Origin: a filamentous cyanobacterium CCP2
GTDB lineage: Bacteria > Cyanobacteriota > Cyanobacteriia > Elainellales > Elainellaceae
DNA: 37,146 nt
Reading direction: 5' to 3'
Assembly: GCA_003003615.1 (NCBI GenBank)
Contig: PVWD01000028.1
Coordinates: 1 to 37,146, forward strand
Positions 8,996-17,506 of this stretch are shown in pieces. Both the position numbers and the translations under genes were made by a program. Each line of letters starts with the position of its first letter. The stretch's first letter is position 1. Below the pieces are notes generated by a model that did not search any database, had not been told where the DNA came from, and saw nothing but the letters and a program-made list of their open reading frames with translations.

Positions 8996-11214
8996 TGCTC
9001 CCCAACCAACCAACCAACCCATTTCAGAAATTTGGCAACCTTAAAGGGATAAAGCTGCACTCCCTGCTCTTCCGGTTCATTGCAATTGCCCTACTGCTCT
9101 CGATCCTGGTCATCTCACCCCAGCCAAGTTGGGCAAGCCCCTCACCGCCTGACGCTGTTCCCCTGACGCTGGAACTCCTCAAAGCCCGGTTAAAAGCTCC
9201 GGTTCAGCTTGAGGGAAGCCGCACGATCGATCTGCGTCACTTTGTCATTGATTTGCGCCCAGACAATGCTGAGTTTGACAACCAGTTTTATCGTTTGATT
9301 CAGGAACAAATTCAGCGATCGGCTCCCCCTCTAGGGTTAGACCTGAGCTACTCCAAAATTCTGGGAGAGCTAAAAATGAGTGATCTTGCCTTTCGCATTC
9401 CGCTATATGGCAAAACCCTTCCACCGATTTTTAATGAAGCAGAACAAGCCCAGTTTGAGCGCGATCGTCGTCGTCTGTCTCAGCTAAATCAGCTATCGCG
9501 TTCCCTGCTCATTCAAACCCAGGTAGAACCCGTTCAAATTACGGTATGGCGTGGCCCTCTCCTCCTGGCACAAACTCGGTTTGAGGGATTTATTAACTTC
9601 ACGAACACTTTCTTTTTGGGACGGGTGGAGGCGCAAGGAGCGATTTTCCCCCAGGATGTTGATTGGTCGGGGGCACGGTTTAGCCGCAAGGTAAATTTTT
9701 CAGGCTCAATTTTTCAGGGAGAAGTGCGATTTCGGAATGCGATTTTTTTCGATCGCACCCGGTTTAGCCAGGTCGAATTCCGGGGGGCAGTGAACTTTCA
9801 AAGCAGCGAGTTTCAGTCTGCCGCCAATTTTAACCAAGCCGTTTTTAAGCAACTCACCAATTTCAGCCGCATCCTCTGGCAAGATAATGCCGATTTCTCC
9901 CAAACGCAATGGCAAGACAAAGTATTTTTTGACCGAGACAAATTTGGCCGATCGTTATTTTTGACCGAAGCCACCTTTGAAAAGGCGGTTAGTTTTCGGC
10001 AAGCACAGTTCAACCGATCGGTGAACCTGCGAGGAGCCAGCATTCTTGACCAAACCGACTTTGCCGATGCCAATTTCGCCAAGGGAAGCTACCTCAATGT
10101 TGCCAATCTTCAATTTGACCCCAAGCAAGCCACCATTTTGGGCGATCCGGGACAAATTGGTAAGGCATTTTCGGTGCCAAACCTGGAAGGCAACGAGATT
10201 GTCATGCGAAACTTAGTGCAAAATTTCTGGGGATTACAGCAAGTTGCAGATGCAAACGAGATTGAATATACCGTTGAAAAATTACGCTTAAAGGAACAAC
10301 GCCAGCAATTAATTGGAACTAACATTAACAACGCCACTCGCTGGCATCTTCAAAGCCTCGGATTTTCTGAAAAGCAAGCAGATGCCATCATTCAAGCAAG
10401 GGAACAGAACCCCATTCGCAGCTTTAATGAACTGCTAAAAATTGGTGGAGTGGATTTTTCCACCTATGTCAAAGTGCGCGATCGCATTGCAGTAGGTGAA
10501 CCTTTAACGCTGACTGGCCGAATTTTGATGATTTTTCGTGGGCTGGGGTTAAGCTGCTTGCTGTTGTTGACGCGCTACGGCACCAGCGTTGGATTGATTT
10601 TTGGCATTGAAATGATTGGCATTGCCCACTTTGGGGTTATGTTTTGGCTCATTGATCGCTTCCGACGGCTGCGCCCCAAGCCGATTGTGCCAACCCGGTT
10701 AGAAACGCTCTGGAGTTTGGGCGGCTTTTGTGTCTTAACGCTGATGGGGTTGGCGATCGTGTTTCAGAGTAGCGATCGTCCTTGGCTCACCTTGGCATAT
10801 ATGGAAGCGACCCTGCTGCCCATTCCTCTACTTTTAATGATTTTTCTCTACTGGAAAGGGCGATACCATAACCTCTTAACCACCACCTACTTTGTCGAAG
10901 ATGGCACCTTGCGGCAACTGCGGTTTCTCATTGGCAGGCTGCCCATCATTCCCGACTATCCCTTCTTCCGTGAACGCTACATTCCCATCCTCTGGGATCG
11001 CCGCTGGGGATGGCTGATTTACTTTGATTTCAGCCTCAACAACTTGTTGAAATTTGGCTTCAACGACATTCGCCTGCGCGATGAACATGTCCCCGGCTTG
11101 ATTACAACTCTGGTTTGGTATCAGTGGGGCATTGGGATGCTATATTTCGCCCTGCTGCTGTGGACGCTTTCCCGTACCATCCCTGGACTAAATCTGCTGA
11201 TTTACTTTAAGTGA
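8995..11214 (+). CDS. Pentapeptide-repeat protein with HhH domain and C-terminal membrane segments
   Basis: 739 residues in an unusual order. A long signal peptide (hydrophobic core about 26-42, then PSWASPSPP) is followed by an alpha/beta region to about 190. Residues about 195-375 form an irregular pentapeptide-repeat solenoid: units such as VNFSGSIF, VNFQSSEF, ANFNQAVF, VSFRQAQF and DFADANFA place Phe every five residues. Residues about 450-498 read as a helix-hairpin-helix pair of ComEA type (LGFSEKQADAIIQAREQNP, then LLKIGGVDFSTYVKVRDRI). Membrane segments follow at about 510-555, 573-591, 601-619 and 703-728. By topology the solenoid should face the periplasm or thylakoid lumen. Function is unknown. 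Start codon choice is uncertain because no ribosome site is visible. Confidence 0.82.
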   Translation: MLPNQPTNPFQKFGNLKGIKLHSLLFRFIAIALLLSILVISPQPSWASPSPPDAVPLTLELLKARLKAPVQLEGSRTIDLRHFVIDLRPDNAEFDNQFYRLIQEQIQRSAPPLGLDLSYSKILGELKMSDLAFRIPLYGKTLPPIFNEAEQAQFERDRRRLSQLNQLSRSLLIQTQVEPVQITVWRGPLLLAQTRFEGFINFTNTFFLGRVEAQGAIFPQDVDWSGARFSRKVNFSGSIFQGEVRFRNAIFFDRTRFSQVEFRGAVNFQSSEFQSAANFNQAVFKQLTNFSRILWQDNADFSQTQWQDKVFFDRDKFGRSLFLTEATFEKAVSFRQAQFNRSVNLRGASILDQTDFADANFAKGSYLNVANLQFDPKQATILGDPGQIGKAFSVPNLEGNEIVMRNLVQNFWGLQQVADANEIEYTVEKLRLKEQRQQLIGTNINNATRWHLQSLGFSEKQADAIIQAREQNPIRSFNELLKIGGVDFSTYVKVRDRIAVGEPLTLTGRILMIFRGLGLSCLLLLTRYGTSVGLIFGIEMIGIAHFGVMFWLIDRFRRLRPKPIVPTRLETLWSLGGFCVLTLMGLAIVFQSSDRPWLTLAYMEATLLPIPLLLMIFLYWKGRYHNLLTTTYFVEDGTLRQLRFLIGRLPIIPDYPFFRERYIPILWDRRWGWLIYFDFSLNNLLKFGFNDIRLRDEHVPGLITTLVWYQWGIGMLYFALLLWTLSRTIPGLNLLIYFK

Positions 11215-11259
11215 AGTTAACAATTAAATCCGGTCATTCTGCATTCCTCTACCTGAAAT

Positions 11260-11679
11260 TTATCCCTGCCCATTCAGCAGCCGCGTCAAGTTTGCGTGCA
11301 TTAGGGCAATGTCAGGATCGCGTTGAATTGCCCGGTAATAGCGTTTTTCCAGGGTTGTGCCATCCTGGGCAGGCTGAAGCATCTGTTTTGCCTCGTCTAG
11401 TAAACCGTTTACCTGGTCGATCGTCACAGGCTCTTTAGACTTCAACACATCATCCATTTGAATAATGAATTGGGAAATGGGACGCAACCAGCTAAACCAG
11501 TCATGTCCAATCACAAGGCGAAAAAATTCCCCACTCGATTGGATGCGTCCGTGAAATTGCTCATAAACAACCCGCTCCGATTCCAGCAACGCTTTGTGCA
11601 GATGCAAAATCGAAAGCCGGACTTCGCGCAAGTGTTGTAAGGCTGAATCTAAGGATGGGTTTGCTGAGGACATGAGCAT
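11260..11679 (-). CDS. Conserved hypothetical protein, helical
   Basis: 139 residues, predicted mostly helical, with no signal peptide and no membrane segment. It contains the distinctive FFRLVIGHDWFSWLRPISQFI (about residues 52-72) and ends in a helix with RDPDIALMHANLTRLL. I have the impression of a small family shared by cyanobacteria and proteobacteria, but I cannot name it. A second ATG two codons in (MSSANP) could be the real start. It is convergent with the pentapeptide-repeat gene, 45 bp apart. No function is assigned. Confidence 0.7.
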   Translation of the reverse strand: MLMSSANPSLDSALQHLREVRLSILHLHKALLESERVVYEQFHGRIQSSGEFFRLVIGHDWFSWLRPISQFIIQMDDVLKSKEPVTIDQVNGLLDEAKQMLQPAQDGTTLEKRYYRAIQRDPDIALMHANLTRLLNGQG

Positions 11680-11856
11680 TCACTGGAACTATGCACTTTA
11701 TCTATCTTGTCATACCCAGTCCAGAACGGGGCTTAAACCCAAGGTTCACTCTTCCCCAGCCCTTTGCTTGCCAATTCGTGACGATAGATACAGCCAAACC
11801 TAATCATTGGCAGAGAAATTAATGCATCAGCAACTTGAATAAAAGCGAGTCTAGCA

Positions 11857-12927
11857 ATGGCAAGAACGATCGTTGTCTTGGAAGGAGACCAGACCGGACA
11901 AGAACTGCTGGAGGAAGCTCTGCGAGTGCTTGATCCGTCCGTTACAGGGATCGAAGTTGACTTTAAACGGTATGACCTGAGTTTAGAAAACCGTCGGGTG
12001 ACGGCAAATGCAGTAGTGGTGGAGTCTGCCGCAGCGATGGTGGAGTTTGGCTTGGGGTTAAAGGCAGCCACGATTACGCCGGAAACCAAAAACGATGTGG
12101 GCAGCCCTAATGCCATTTTGCGGGAAAAGGTAGATGGAACGGTGATTGTGCGAACTGGACGGCGAATTCCCGGCATTACTCCGGTGGCAGGGGTGAACGC
12201 TCCGATTTCGGTGATTCGCATGGCGGTAGGCGATGCCTATGGTGCAAAAGAATGGCGGGAAGGGGAAGGCTTAGAGGAAGTGGCTTACCGCACTGAGCGA
12301 ATTACCCGCAAACATTGTCGAGCGGTGGCAGAGTATGCGTTCCTTCACGCCAAAAAAACGGGAGCAAAAGTCTTTGGCGGCCCCAAATACACAGTCAGTG
12401 CCCTTTACGAAGGGATGCTGAAGGAAGAGATGGATATGGCGGCAACCCGCTATCCTGAGGTGCGCTACGAACCACAGCTCATTGATGCGACCTATGCTTT
12501 GCTGATGAATACGATCGGCGAAGCAATGGTGATTCCCACATTAAACCGGGATGGTGATTGTTTAAGCGATTTGGTGCTGCAAATGTTTGGGTCGATCGCC
12601 GGTTCTGAGTCTTTGCTGATTAGCTTTGATGAAAGCTGGCATCCTCGTGTCGTCATGGCGGAAGCCCCCCACGGAACGGCCCCCTCACTGTTTGGCAAAA
12701 ATTTAGCCAATCCCATGGCCATGATTTTGGCAGGAGCCTCGCTGTTTTCCTACATGGAAGGCCCTGCTCCGACGATCGCCAGAGCCATTTCTGAGTCTGT
12801 GTTTGAATCCGTGTATGACGGAGTGCGAACGGCAGATTTGAAGGGTCATGCCACCACGACTGAATTCACCGATGAAATTATCCAACGGGTCAAGAAAAAG
12901 CTGGCGGTTTGGGCAGCCCTAGGTTAA
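11857..12927 (+). CDS. Isocitrate/isopropylmalate dehydrogenase family protein, atypical
   Basis: 356 residues with the beta-decarboxylating dehydrogenase fold. Residues 83-89 read S-P-N-A-I-L-R, the isocitrate-dehydrogenase pattern SxNxxLR rather than the Leu-rich isopropylmalate pattern. R99 and R121 could serve as further carboxylate-binding arginines. Metal-site aspartates are in GDCLSDL (D234, D238). The nucleotide loop is HGTAPSLFGKNLANP (272-286). Two oddities: positions equivalent to the NADP pair Lys-Tyr or the NAD pair Asp-Ile are Ser277-Leu278, and the usual REN(S/T)ED before the catalytic Tyr reads RMAVGDAY. By eye, the catalytic-Lys region is VFGGPKYTVS rather than VHKGN. It is a dehydrogenase-family paralogue; isocitrate is only a guess as substrate. 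Confidence 0.8.
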   Translation: MARTIVVLEGDQTGQELLEEALRVLDPSVTGIEVDFKRYDLSLENRRVTANAVVVESAAAMVEFGLGLKAATITPETKNDVGSPNAILREKVDGTVIVRTGRRIPGITPVAGVNAPISVIRMAVGDAYGAKEWREGEGLEEVAYRTERITRKHCRAVAEYAFLHAKKTGAKVFGGPKYTVSALYEGMLKEEMDMAATRYPEVRYEPQLIDATYALLMNTIGEAMVIPTLNRDGDCLSDLVLQMFGSIAGSESLLISFDESWHPRVVMAEAPHGTAPSLFGKNLANPMAMILAGASLFSYMEGPAPTIARAISESVFESVYDGVRTADLKGHATTTEFTDEIIQRVKKKLAVWAALG

Positions 12928-12944
12928 ACGGTGAGAATCAACGA

Positions 12945-13027
12945 TGGGGGCGAAGAGACTTGAACTCTTACGACCTTGCGGTCAACGGATTTTAAGTCCG
13001 TAGCGTCTACCATTCCGCCACGCCCCC
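12945..13027 (-). tRNA. trnL-UAA: tRNA-Leu (anticodon UAA), intronless
   Basis: On the minus strand the acceptor arms GGGGGCG and CGCCCCC pair over 7 bp, with discriminator A at 12945. The D arm is GCG-GAATGGTAGA-CGC. The anticodon stem ACGGA/TCCGT encloses loop CTTAAAA, giving anticodon UAA. The long variable arm TGACCGCAAGGTCG marks a class II tRNA, and the T arm is AAGAG-TTCAAGT-CTCTT. CCA is not encoded. Total length is 83 bases, with no group I intron between U34 and A35, the position where many cyanobacteria carry one. Confidence 0.96.
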
Positions 13028-13201
13028 AAAACTTCAGTCTTTCAGCATAGCACAGCCTGCGATTCGGATCGAGATGTCCATTGAAGGTGTGCTGAATCAA
13101 CAATTTTTGGTTGACTAACCTTGTCTATTCCAGCATGATTTTGGGAAGCTGGGCAATACAGCCTTTTTGACGGCTTCTGAAGGTTATATCAAATTTAAGA
13201 C

Positions 13202-13975
13202 ATGGTATCCATCCAAAACCAAATTGTTCTAATTACAGGTGCCAGCAGTGGCATTGGTGAAGCCTGTGCCAAGATTTTCGCTCAAGCAGGAGCAAGTTTG
13301 ATCCTAGCAGCCCGACGGCTCGATCGCCTGGAAAAATTGGCTAAAACGATCACCGATGAATATCAAGCTCAAGTTTATCCGCTTCAGCTTGATGTATGCG
13401 ATCGTTCCCAAGTTGAAACTGCGTTTAACGCCCTGCCAGAACCCTGGTCAAGCATTGATATTTTGATCAACAATGCTGGCTTAAGCCGAGGGTTAGACAA
13501 ACTCTACGAAGGTGATATCCAAGACTGGGAAGAAATGATCGACACCAACGTCAAAGGTTTGCTCTACGTCACCCGATCGATCGTGCCGGGGATGGTCAAC
13601 CGAAAACAGGGACACGTGATCAATATTGCTTCCGTTGCAGGGCAGCAGGCCTATCCCGGAGGAGGAGTGTACTGTGCCACCAAGGCTGCCGTCAAAACCC
13701 TTTCAACGGGGTTAAAAATGGACTTATTGGGAACGCCCATCCGAGTCAGCAATATTGATCCAGGCTTGGTGGAAACTGAATTTAGTCAGGTTCGCTTTCA
13801 TGGTGATGCCGAACGAGCCAAAACGGTATACAAAGGGTTAACCCCGCTCACTCCAGAAGATGTGGCTGAAGTTGTTTTATTTTGTGCGACCCGTCCGCCC
13901 CATGTCAGCATCAGTGATGTCCTCATTCTGGCAACCGACCAAGCCACCGCTACGATGGTGCATCGACAGCCATAG
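13202..13975 (+). CDS. SDR family NAD(P)-dependent oxidoreductase (YdfG-like)
   Basis: 257 residues, classical short-chain dehydrogenase. The glycine-rich cofactor loop is TGASSGIG (12-19), NNAG lies at about 90-93, the catalytic set is S144, Y157 and K161 (YCATK), and DPGLVETEFS follows. Arg residues after strand 2 (AARRLDRL) favour NADP. The sequence resembles the YdfG group, which oxidises serine/L-allo-threonine and reduces malonic semialdehyde, but substrate cannot be fixed by eye. The ATG follows an A/T-rich leader with no strong ribosome site. It is convergent with the beta-barrel gene, 21 bp apart. Confidence 0.9.
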   Translation: MVSIQNQIVLITGASSGIGEACAKIFAQAGASLILAARRLDRLEKLAKTITDEYQAQVYPLQLDVCDRSQVETAFNALPEPWSSIDILINNAGLSRGLDKLYEGDIQDWEEMIDTNVKGLLYVTRSIVPGMVNRKQGHVINIASVAGQQAYPGGGVYCATKAAVKTLSTGLKMDLLGTPIRVSNIDPGLVETEFSQVRFHGDAERAKTVYKGLTPLTPEDVAEVVLFCATRPPHVSISDVLILATDQATATMVHRQP

Positions 13976-13996
13976 GATTTAGGTCATCTCAAACGC

Positions 13997-14554
13997 TTAG
14001 AACCGTACCCCTACCCCAGCCTGAATGGATGCAGCATTGTCATTGCTATCTTTGTAGGCATCAAACGCAATAATTGCATTGCCAAACACAACAAGATTGC
14101 TGTAAGGGAAGTTGTAATCTACACCGGGCTGCAAAACAAACGCAGTTTGATTACCCAAAGGCGATGTATCGTTGTTGCTGTCCTGGATAGCAACCCCGGC
14201 ACCCAAGTAAACATCCGTTTGCCAGTCAAGGGGAATGTCATAGGAAACGGTCGGCACAAAAGCCGAAGTCTCACTAATGAGAACTTGCCCTCTTAAAGAA
14301 ATCGGAGCTTCCAAAAATCGATAGCGAACGGCAATTACCCCGCCTGAACTGCTGCCTCCATCCAGCCCACCATCGGTTAAGCCAGCAGAACCACCAAAAC
14401 CAATGTAGCTGCCGTAAGCCGCCTGAGCCGATGCAGACGAAGGGGTAAGCAGAAGCCCACCAACCGCCGCCACACTGCCTATCGCAAGGCCAAGCAGCAG
14501 AGAATGGATTTTTGATTTGGCTCCAGACTGCCTCATGTCAATGGAATCATTCAT
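13997..14554 (-). CDS. Secreted outer-membrane beta-barrel-like protein
   Basis: 185 residues from the ATG at 14554, chosen because AAGGAG lies about eight bases upstream; a longer in-frame start at 14614 lacks such a site. A signal peptide with hydrophobic core LLLGLAIGSVAAVGGLLL ends near SASAQAAYG. The mature part alternates polar and hydrophobic residues in short strands (VIAVRYRFLE, VYLGAGVAI, FVLQPGVDYNF, LVVFGNAIIAF) and ends in GVGVRF, a C-terminal Phe typical of outer membrane barrels. It may be a small 8-strand porin-like protein. No specific family recognised. Confidence 0.72.
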   Translation of the reverse strand: MNDSIDMRQSGAKSKIHSLLLGLAIGSVAAVGGLLLTPSSASAQAAYGSYIGFGGSAGLTDGGLDGGSSSGGVIAVRYRFLEAPISLRGQVLISETSAFVPTVSYDIPLDWQTDVYLGAGVAIQDSNNDTSPLGNQTAFVLQPGVDYNFPYSNLVVFGNAIIAFDAYKDSNDNAASIQAGVGVRF

Positions 14555-14935
14555 GTTATTAGACTCCTTGAAGATTACGCAATTTTCTTTGAATACCCAA
14601 TAATCACCAAACAATAACCTACGGTCACGAAAAATGCCACTGGCTTATTCAAGCAAATCCATGGGTTTTCGGTGAAATCCTGTTAAAATTCTTTATAAAA
14701 AGTGAATTAGCTGGAAGAAGGGCGATGGTAGGGAGCATCGTTCCATTGAGTTAGAGGAAAGATAACGCGGGATGCAGAATTTGCTTTGCTCCTTGATTGT
14801 GATTTACCTTTGTTCTGAGCGATTTTCGATAATAATTCTAGAGAAATGGGAACCTTCTCAATAAGATCCTTGAGATCGTTTGAATGTCCTCCTTTACTCC
14901 TCCAGACTCGGTAGCTGTAGGCACACCCTTTCGCT
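14555..14935. other. Divergent intergenic region
   Basis: 381 bases separating the leftward barrel gene from the rightward secreted-protein gene. It should hold two promoters. I see no ORF, RNA gene, long repeat or terminator that I can support. Confidence 0.45.
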
Positions 14936-15514
14936 ATGTGGAAATTTTTACGAATTGCGATTCTTTCAACCGTTCTCTTTGTTCCTTTTTCCGGCGATCG
15001 AACTAGTCCAGCATTGGCGCAAGAGCATCAGGGCTGCTTTCTGATTGATTTTGATGGTGTGCTGGTGGATTTGTCTGAGATTTGCCCAGTCCCTGAACAA
15101 CTCCAAGTGTCAGCCCCTGCTGGTGGAGAGCCGCAACTGGGAACGGGCGATATTCAAGTAACGCTGCGATGGTCAACGCTAGACGATCTGGATCTGGCAG
15201 TGACTGACCCAAACGGTGAGATCGTTGCGTATTACAACCGGGCTGTTCCTTCCGGTGGGCAGCTTGATGTGGATGCTAATGCAGGTTGTGCTGAGCAAAA
15301 CTCTAGCCCGATCGAGAATATTTTTTGGCCCCCGTCCCAAGCTCCCCAAGGCAACTACACGGTGACGGTGAATTTATTTGCTCGCTGTGGTAACTCATCT
15401 GGCCCGGTTCCATTTAACCTGACGCTGCTGGTGCAGGGAAACACAGAAACCTTAACTGGAACGGTGGATGACCAAAACCCGAACGCTGTTTTTCCCTTCT
15501 CGTTGCCTCGTTAG
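14936..15514 (+). CDS. Secreted DUF2135/YfaP-like beta-sandwich protein
   Basis: 192 residues. A signal peptide (FLRIAILSTVLFVPF) has likely cleavage after A28 in ALAQE. Residues about 65-178 match the DUF2135-type pattern: IQVTLRWSTLDDLDLAVTDP, then GQLDVDANAGC, then IENIFWPPSQAPQGNYTVTVN and a paired Cys in FARCGN. In this family the Asp-rich segments may bind calcium. Four cysteines remain in the mature chain, so disulfides are possible, which fits export. Function is unknown; related domains accompany von Willebrand or surface proteins. No strong ribosome site is visible before ATG 14936. It stands alone before a 654-bp gap. Confidence 0.75.
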   Translation: MWKFLRIAILSTVLFVPFSGDRTSPALAQEHQGCFLIDFDGVLVDLSEICPVPEQLQVSAPAGGEPQLGTGDIQVTLRWSTLDDLDLAVTDPNGEIVAYYNRAVPSGGQLDVDANAGCAEQNSSPIENIFWPPSQAPQGNYTVTVNLFARCGNSSGPVPFNLTLLVQGNTETLTGTVDDQNPNAVFPFSLPR

Positions 15515-16168
15515 GAGATAGAGAAACAGTTGAGAGTTTATCTACTGCTGAATGCAAGGGAGGACTCAATTTTGGGAAAATTTTGCTGACCTTGCCAATC
15601 AAAATTAGAGCAGCCATCACTCCACCCATTACCAAAATGGCACGGAAGAGCTAGCCACTCCGTCCGCAATTCCTGAGCTAACGAATCCTCTTGTCTCTAC
15701 ACTTGAACCTAAACCAAGGGCGATCGCTCCTGTGATGCCAAGCAACCGTTTTAGTGATTTTGAATGATTATGGTCTGCTGTTTTGAATTGCCTTTGCTTT
15801 CTCTTTTATGGCAGTACGCAGAATGCTGAGGACAAGTTCTCTGGCGTTAAGCTCATCTGTTATAAATGCGACAAACTCGACTGTCCCAACTTTTCTATCC
15901 GTTGCCATATCCTTTAGCCCAAAGACTAGAACCTCAATTTTTGAGTAGCATCAAGCCGACTAAAAGACTCTATCGTATCTGTTCAATCAGTCAGAACAAT
16001 TCAAAAAAATCAAGGAAATATTAGATATATCCTCTCAGCTTTTACATACTGAGTTGAAGGATTGATTCTATCAATATCGTATTAGCCAACTCCGTATTTT
16101 CCTCAAGCAAACTGAGAGAATTTAGTTTATTCTTGAGAATATAGATTGACATTTCTGGGAGTGGGGGA
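15515..16168. other. Long intergenic region with a remnant ORF
   Basis: 654 bases without a full gene. It contains a 46-codon minus-strand ORF at 15768-15908 (listed separately). The right third (about 15960-16150) is A/T-rich and probably holds the promoter of the lipoprotein gene, whose ribosome site GGGAG lies shortly before the ATG at 16169. The stretch may be a degraded gene. Confidence 0.5.
15768..15908 (-). CDS. Small hypothetical ORF or gene remnant
   Basis: 46 codons, starting MATDRKVGTVEFVAFITDE and ending in a Lys-rich helix (IKEKAKAIQNSRP). The open frame continues upstream of the ATG (KIEVLVFGLKD) to a TGA without a standard ATG start, which suggests the 3' part of an older, longer gene. 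Its first 15 codons are related to a second short ORF at 19468-19554 (34 of 41 bases identical over 15868-15908 and 19514-19554). No known family is recognised. Confidence 0.35.
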   Translation of the reverse strand: MATDRKVGTVEFVAFITDELNARELVLSILRTAIKEKAKAIQNSRP

Positions 16169-17044
16169 ATGCGTCGATTTTCACTCATTGGTTTCGCAGC
16201 AGTATTAGCATTAGCAACGGCCGGATGCGGAGGGCTGTTTGGGGGGGGGGAAACTACAACTACTGAAGAACCCCCTGTAGAAGACCCAGTCGTGACTTCA
16301 CCAACTGATGGCGAAACAGAAGACCCTCAGGCGGAACAGCCAACTCAACCCGATGAGCAACCCTCTGGTGAGTCCGCAACTCCCCCTCCTCCTCCGGATG
16401 CACCCGTTGTTGCAGCTTTACCGCGTGATCTTGACCTGATTCCATCCACCGATCCTGATCAACGCCTGCAAACGCTGGATGGCGAACGAAATGATCCCTT
16501 CTCCCTCGTTCCGACCACACCATCCGTTCAAATCACGATTACAGAAACCCCACAACCTGCTCCAACGGCGCAAACGCCAACCAGTCCTGGGCAACAGCGT
16601 TCACCTGGTCAAGCACCCACCACAGCAACGAATGGAACCGGACGCTCCGCTCCAACGGCACAATCGCCCGGAGGACTAGCACCCATTCCTAATCTAGTTC
16701 CTCAACCTTCGCCAAACGTAGCAGCGGCTCCCCTTCCCCCCCCAGTTCCACAGCCTGTCCTCGCTAGATCTGTTGAAGTACTCGGAGTGGTGCAAATTGG
16801 CAGTACTCCCTATGCGATCGTGAATGCACCCAATGAAGCGAGTAGCCGGTATGTTCGCGTTGGGCAACGCCTTTCCAATGGGCAGGTGATCGTCAAGCGA
16901 ATTGAGATGAACGGGCCGGAGCCAGCCGTCGTATTTGAACAGTTTGGTGTGGAAGTGATCACGGCAGTTGGTGAAGGTGGGCCACCTCCTGAGGCTTCCC
17001 CAACGGCAGCTTTGCCCACTCGTGACCCAGGGCAATCCAGCTAG
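16169..17044 (+). CDS. Pro-rich putative lipoprotein with PilP/GspC-like C-terminal domain
   Basis: 291 residues. The N-terminus MRRFSLIGFAAVLALATAGC looks like a lipoprotein signal with modification at Cys20, though Thr at -3 is not ideal. Residues about 27-195 are low-complexity, rich in Pro, Thr, Glu and Gln, and probably a flexible linker across the periplasm. Residues about 199-265 form a compact beta domain (VEVLGVVQIGSTPYAIVN, SSRYVRVGQRL, VIVKRIEM, PAVVFEQ) reminiscent of PilP/GspC homology-region domains of type IV pilus and type II secretion alignment proteins. A run of ten G bases (16241-16250) encodes three Gly just after the lipobox. No pilus genes are nearby, so the assignment stays tentative. 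Confidence 0.7.
   Translation: MRRFSLIGFAAVLALATAGCGGLFGGGETTTTEEPPVEDPVVTSPTDGETEDPQAEQPTQPDEQPSGESATPPPPPDAPVVAALPRDLDLIPSTDPDQRLQTLDGERNDPFSLVPTTPSVQITITETPQPAPTAQTPTSPGQQRSPGQAPTTATNGTGRSAPTAQSPGGLAPIPNLVPQPSPNVAAAPLPPPVPQPVLARSVEVLGVVQIGSTPYAIVNAPNEASSRYVRVGQRLSNGQVIVKRIEMNGPEPAVVFEQFGVEVITAVGEGGPPPEASPTAALPTRDPGQSS
16241..16250 (+). repeat. G10 homopolymer inside the lipoprotein gene
   Basis: Ten consecutive G bases between TTT and AAA, in codons 25-28, read in frame as part of the open lipoprotein gene. A gain or loss of one base would truncate the protein within its first tenth. Such a tract is prone to slippage in vivo and to sequencing error. Confidence 0.9.
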
Positions 17045-17157
17045 CTGAAGAACGAAAGACATCTTGATGATTTTCAATTCTCAGCAATAAAACTTAAAGC
17101 GAAAATTAACCGATCGACCTGACAGAGTAGTACGCTGAAAAACGATCACAGTTTATT

Positions 17158-17185
17158 GCTTCCACTCCAAATTTCAAGTGGAGGC
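17158..17185 (+). promoter_or_regulatory. Hairpin in psaE leader
   Basis: Inverted repeat GCTTCCACT (17158-17166) and AGTGGAGGC (17177-17185) with a 10-base loop, nine pairs including one wobble. It ends 37 bases before the psaE ATG. No T-run follows, so it is not a standard terminator. It may shape the psaE 5' untranslated region or end an upstream transcript weakly. Confidence 0.4.
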
Positions 17186-17222
17186 AGTCTTATTAAGATC
17201 AATACCTTAAAGGAAACTACTC

Positions 17223-17429
17223 ATGGTTCAACGCGGTTCTAAAGTCCGAATCCTCCGGCAGGAATCCTATTGGTACAATGAAGTTGGTACTGTTGCATCA
17301 GTTGATCAGAGCGGTATCAAATATCCGGTGATTGTTCGCTTTGACAAAGTGAACTATAGCGGTTCAAGCGGTTCGTCGGGTGGAGTGAATACCAATAACT
17401 TTGCCTTAGAGGAAGTTGCTGAAGTTTAA
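17223..17429 (+). CDS. psaE: Photosystem I reaction centre subunit IV (PsaE)
   Basis: 68 residues, the normal length for cyanobacterial PsaE. The sequence [20 protein letters not shown], then [21 protein letters not shown] and [10 protein letters not shown] matches the SH3-like fold of this peripheral stromal subunit. PsaE helps dock ferredoxin on photosystem I and supports cyclic electron flow. AAGGAAA lies before the ATG, and the leader contains a hairpin at 17158-17185. The loop region SGSSGSSGG is Ser/Gly-rich, where cyanobacterial sequences vary. mutM follows 77 bp downstream on the same strand. Confidence 0.98.
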   Translation: MVQRGSKVRILRQESYWYNEVGTVASVDQSGIKYPVIVRFDKVNYSGSSGSSGGVNTNNFALEEVAEV

Positions 17430-17506
17430 CAACCAACGGTAGGGACAAGTCTTATGAATTGCATATAGACAGAATCCCGAAAGTGGCTAAGTGAATGATT
17501 TGAATT

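Noticed and set aside
11733-12221. Minus-strand 162-codon open frame
   Set aside because: Antisense to the dehydrogenase-family gene; Ser/Arg-rich with no domain.
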